A stretch of 64,000 nt of DNA, from the NCBI GenBank assembly GCA_900553805.1, contig USEU01000001.1:1-64000 (forward strand), written 5' to 3'. Position numbers and translations under genes: made by a program. The notes beneath the pieces were generated by a model. That model saw nothing but the letters and a program-made list of their open reading frames with translations, made no database searches and was not told where the DNA came from. The first letter of the stretch is position 1, and each line of letters starts with the position of its first letter. Below are positions 62,130 through 64,000 of this stretch, piece by piece. This stretch comes from an uncultured Eubacteriales bacterium. Lineage in GTDB: Bacteria; Bacillota; Clostridia; Oscillospirales; Oscillospiraceae.

Positions 62130-62550
62130 GGAAACTCCGGATAAACCATCCGCGGGTGGATAGTGGATTTTTCAACTGCTCATCAGCATCCCAAATGGGG
62201 AATACTGCACGGCCGTTATCGGTGAAAGTTGGCTGACGGGTACAGCATATCCCCCTGCGGGTACGCTGGGCATTGTGTCAATTTAGATACCTTGACTGGT
62301 AAAGAATCTTTCAATGATTTAATCCAAAGCTTCTCTAATCTGAGGGGCACTGACGGCAGTTAGGCTTTGCAGGTCTGAAAAGCAGATTTGCAGAAGACTG
62401 CCGTCAGTGCTGCTTTGTAGTGTACTCCGGGTACTAGCCACGTTTTTCCATGCTTATCACATCCACTTGCACGCTCATCCCACCACAGAAGAGGCCGTTT
62501 CTGCTTTTACGGAAGACTTTTGATGAACCACATGAAAAGGAGAATTACAT
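62130..62550. other. Gene-free stretch before sulfatase D, with a long hairpin
   Basis: No credible gene is seen on either strand. At 62347-62410 GCACTGACGGCAGT and ACTGCCGTCAGTGC form a perfect 14-base stem. A second 9-base stem (GCAGGTCTG with CAGATTTGC) stacks inside. There is no T-run after it. A TTGACT at about 62291 lacks a well-spaced -10 box. The stretch may hold the end of the importer transcript or an mRNA element for sulfatase D. Confidence 0.6.
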
Positions 62551-64000
62551 ATGCGCGCAATTATGGTCATGTATGACACGCTCAACCGCCGCACACTGCC
62601 TAACTACGGCTGTACGGAGGCAATCTGCCCCAATTTTGAACGCTTGGGGAAAAAAACCGTCACGTTCGATACCTGCTATGTGGGAAGTCTTCCCTGTATG
62701 CCGGCGCGGCGGGATCTCCATACCGGCCGAGTCAGCTTTCTCCACCGCGGCTGGGGGCCGATTGAACCATGGGACGACAGCGTTCCGGAAATTTTGAAAA
62801 AAAACGGGGTCTATACCCATTTGATTTCTGATCACGACCACTATTGGGAGGACGGCGGCGCCACCTATCATACCCGCTACTCGTCTTGGGAAATTGACCG
62901 TGGGCAGGAAAACGACACCTGGAAGGGAGACCTGGGTGACTATGAGGATACCCACAGCTTCGGTATGACCGGTGACTATGCCAGGATTATGCGTGCTGCC
63001 CGGCACTATAACGCAGTGAATCGCGAATACATCCGGCGTCAGGGCAAATATCCGCAGGAGCTGGTGTTTGACAAGGGCATTGAATTCATTGAGAATAACT
63101 GGAAACACGACAATTGGTTTCTGCAAATTGAAACTTTTGATCCCCATGAGCCATTTACCGCACCGGAGGAATTCCAACGGGAATACGGCATCGATGAACA
63201 GTCTGCCCCCTACGATTGGCCGGCCTACAATATGGTGCGCGAAGATGAGGCATTCGTGGGTAAAATCCGAAAAAAATACCTTTCTCTACTGAGCATGTGT
63301 GATCGATCGCTGGGACGCGTACTGGATATGATGGATCGCTATGACATGTGGAAGGACACCATGCTCATTGTGAATACCGATCATGGCTTTCTCCTGGGAG
63401 AGCATCAGTGGTGGGCGAAAAATGTTATGCCCATGTACAATGAGATTGCCAATACACCGCTGTTTATCTGGGATCCCCGCTTCAGTGTAAAGAATACGCA
63501 CCGCAAGTCGCTGGTGCAGTGTATTGATATTTCTGCGACTCTGCTGGGATTCTTTGGACAGAAACTCCCGGAGAACATGATGGGCAGAGATTTGAGCCCA
63601 GTCATCACTGCTGATGAAAGAATTCGGGATTATGCCATCTATGGTATGTTTGCCGGTCATGTGAACATCACGGATGGGAAATATGTTTATATGCGCGCCC
63701 CGGTTTCAGAGGACAACAAGCCATGCTTTGAGTATACGCTTATGCCGACAGATATGAACAACCGCAAACCGTTGGCACAGCTGAAGGCAGCAGCGCTGGC
63801 AGAACCATTCCCGTTTACCAAAGAACTTCCTGTTTTAAAGCTGCCTGCCGGTGCCTATTTCAGTGCATACCGGTTCGGCAATTTGCTCTTTGACGTAGAG
63901 CACGACCCGTTTCAGCTGCACCCGTTTCAGGATTCCCAAAAAGAGAAGGAACTGCTCAATGCGCTGCGTGCCGAAATGGAAGCTGCCGCTGCGCCGCAGG
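62551..64000 (+). CDS. Type I sulfatase D, cut by window end (first 483 residues)
   Basis: The frame runs open from ATG 62551 to the end. The metal site is MVMYDTLNR and the FGly motif is Cys49 in CMPARRDLHTGR. LQIETFDPHEPF and NTDHGFLLGEHQWWAKNVMP give further active-site residues. There is no signal peptide. It is a paralogue of sulfatase A, sharing the SDH-HYWEDGG and TYHTRYSSWE stretches. AAGGAG lies before the ATG. Few residues are probably missing, since sulfatase A has 503. It follows the importer genes after a 421-base gap. Confidence 0.93.
   Translation, partial: MRAIMVMYDTLNRRTLPNYGCTEAICPNFERLGKKTVTFDTCYVGSLPCMPARRDLHTGRVSFLHRGWGPIEPWDDSVPEILKKNGVYTHLISDHDHYWEDGGATYHTRYSSWEIDRGQENDTWKGDLGDYEDTHSFGMTGDYARIMRAARHYNAVNREYIRRQGKYPQELVFDKGIEFIENNWKHDNWFLQIETFDPHEPFTAPEEFQREYGIDEQSAPYDWPAYNMVREDEAFVGKIRKKYLSLLSMCDRSLGRVLDMMDRYDMWKDTMLIVNTDHGFLLGEHQWWAKNVMPMYNEIANTPLFIWDPRFSVKNTHRKSLVQCIDISATLLGFFGQKLPENMMGRDLSPVITADERIRDYAIYGMFAGHVNITDGKYVYMRAPVSEDNKPCFEYTLMPTDMNNRKPLAQLKAAALAEPFPFTKELPVLKLPAGAYFSAYRFGNLLFDVEHDPFQLHPFQDSQKEKELLNALRAEMEAAAAPQ

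Noticed and set aside
62130-62550. A riboswitch ahead of sulfatase D
   Set aside because: The stem-loop at 62347-62410 does not match a riboswitch class I know, and there is no terminator or ribosome-site sequestering helix next to the start codon.

Overview
This window looks like the chromosome of a GC-rich, anaerobic, spore-forming Firmicute of the Oscillospiraceae type (Clostridia). The evidence is spore genes (spoVAD-spoVAE, spmA-spmB), a Clostridia-style dcw cluster, a T-box in front of pheST, an IreB phosphoprotein gene, a BspA-type leucine-rich repeat protein, a clostridial 2[4Fe-4S] ferredoxin and an oxygen-sensitive radical SAM sulfatase-maturating enzyme. MurE carries the DNPR motif of meso-diaminopimelate ligases. 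The genus is inference.

Bases 1-45000 are mostly housekeeping genes. In order: the right end of an IS3-family element; a zinc-dependent phospholipase C-like gene; a membrane Ser/Thr kinase divergent from a zinc-ribbon/Ig-like membrane protein; ispE; the addB-addA recombination nuclease; spoVAD-spoVAE followed by a 32-residue Asn/Gln-rich peptide gene; an NlpC/P60 peptidase; ireB; T-box-controlled pheS-pheT; a DEDD exonuclease; an LRR protein; spmA-spmB; trmN6-rsmI; ferredoxin; and clpC. Bases 29300-42600 hold the dcw cluster (mraZ, rsmH, ftsL, pbp, murE, murF, mraY, ftsW, murG, ftsQ, ftsZ) without murD, murC, murB or ftsA. A methyltransferase, hslO and five tRNA genes (Val, Asp, Phe, Gly, Cys) follow.

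After the tRNA array the character changes. A frameshifted, truncated tyrosine integrase marks an old insertion. From 46.2 kb to the window end lies an accessory locus that appears devoted to sulfated compounds. It has an anaerobic sulfatase-maturating enzyme with a LysR regulator, divergent from a pair of CHR-family anion transporters. Next is a LacI regulator operon with two sulfatases and a small membrane protein. Divergent from that are an SGNH esterase, a third sulfatase, a complete five-gene oligopeptide-type ABC importer and a fourth sulfatase cut by the window end. None of the sulfatases has a signal peptide.

The inferred logic of the locus is: import an intact small sulfated molecule by the ABC transporter; remove acyl and sulfate groups in the cytoplasm; activate the sulfatases with the maturase; and possibly dispose of sulfate through the CHR pair. 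A LacI-type operator sits on the transcription start of the importer-side unit. No glycoside hydrolase or lyase is visible, so the substrate is unknown.
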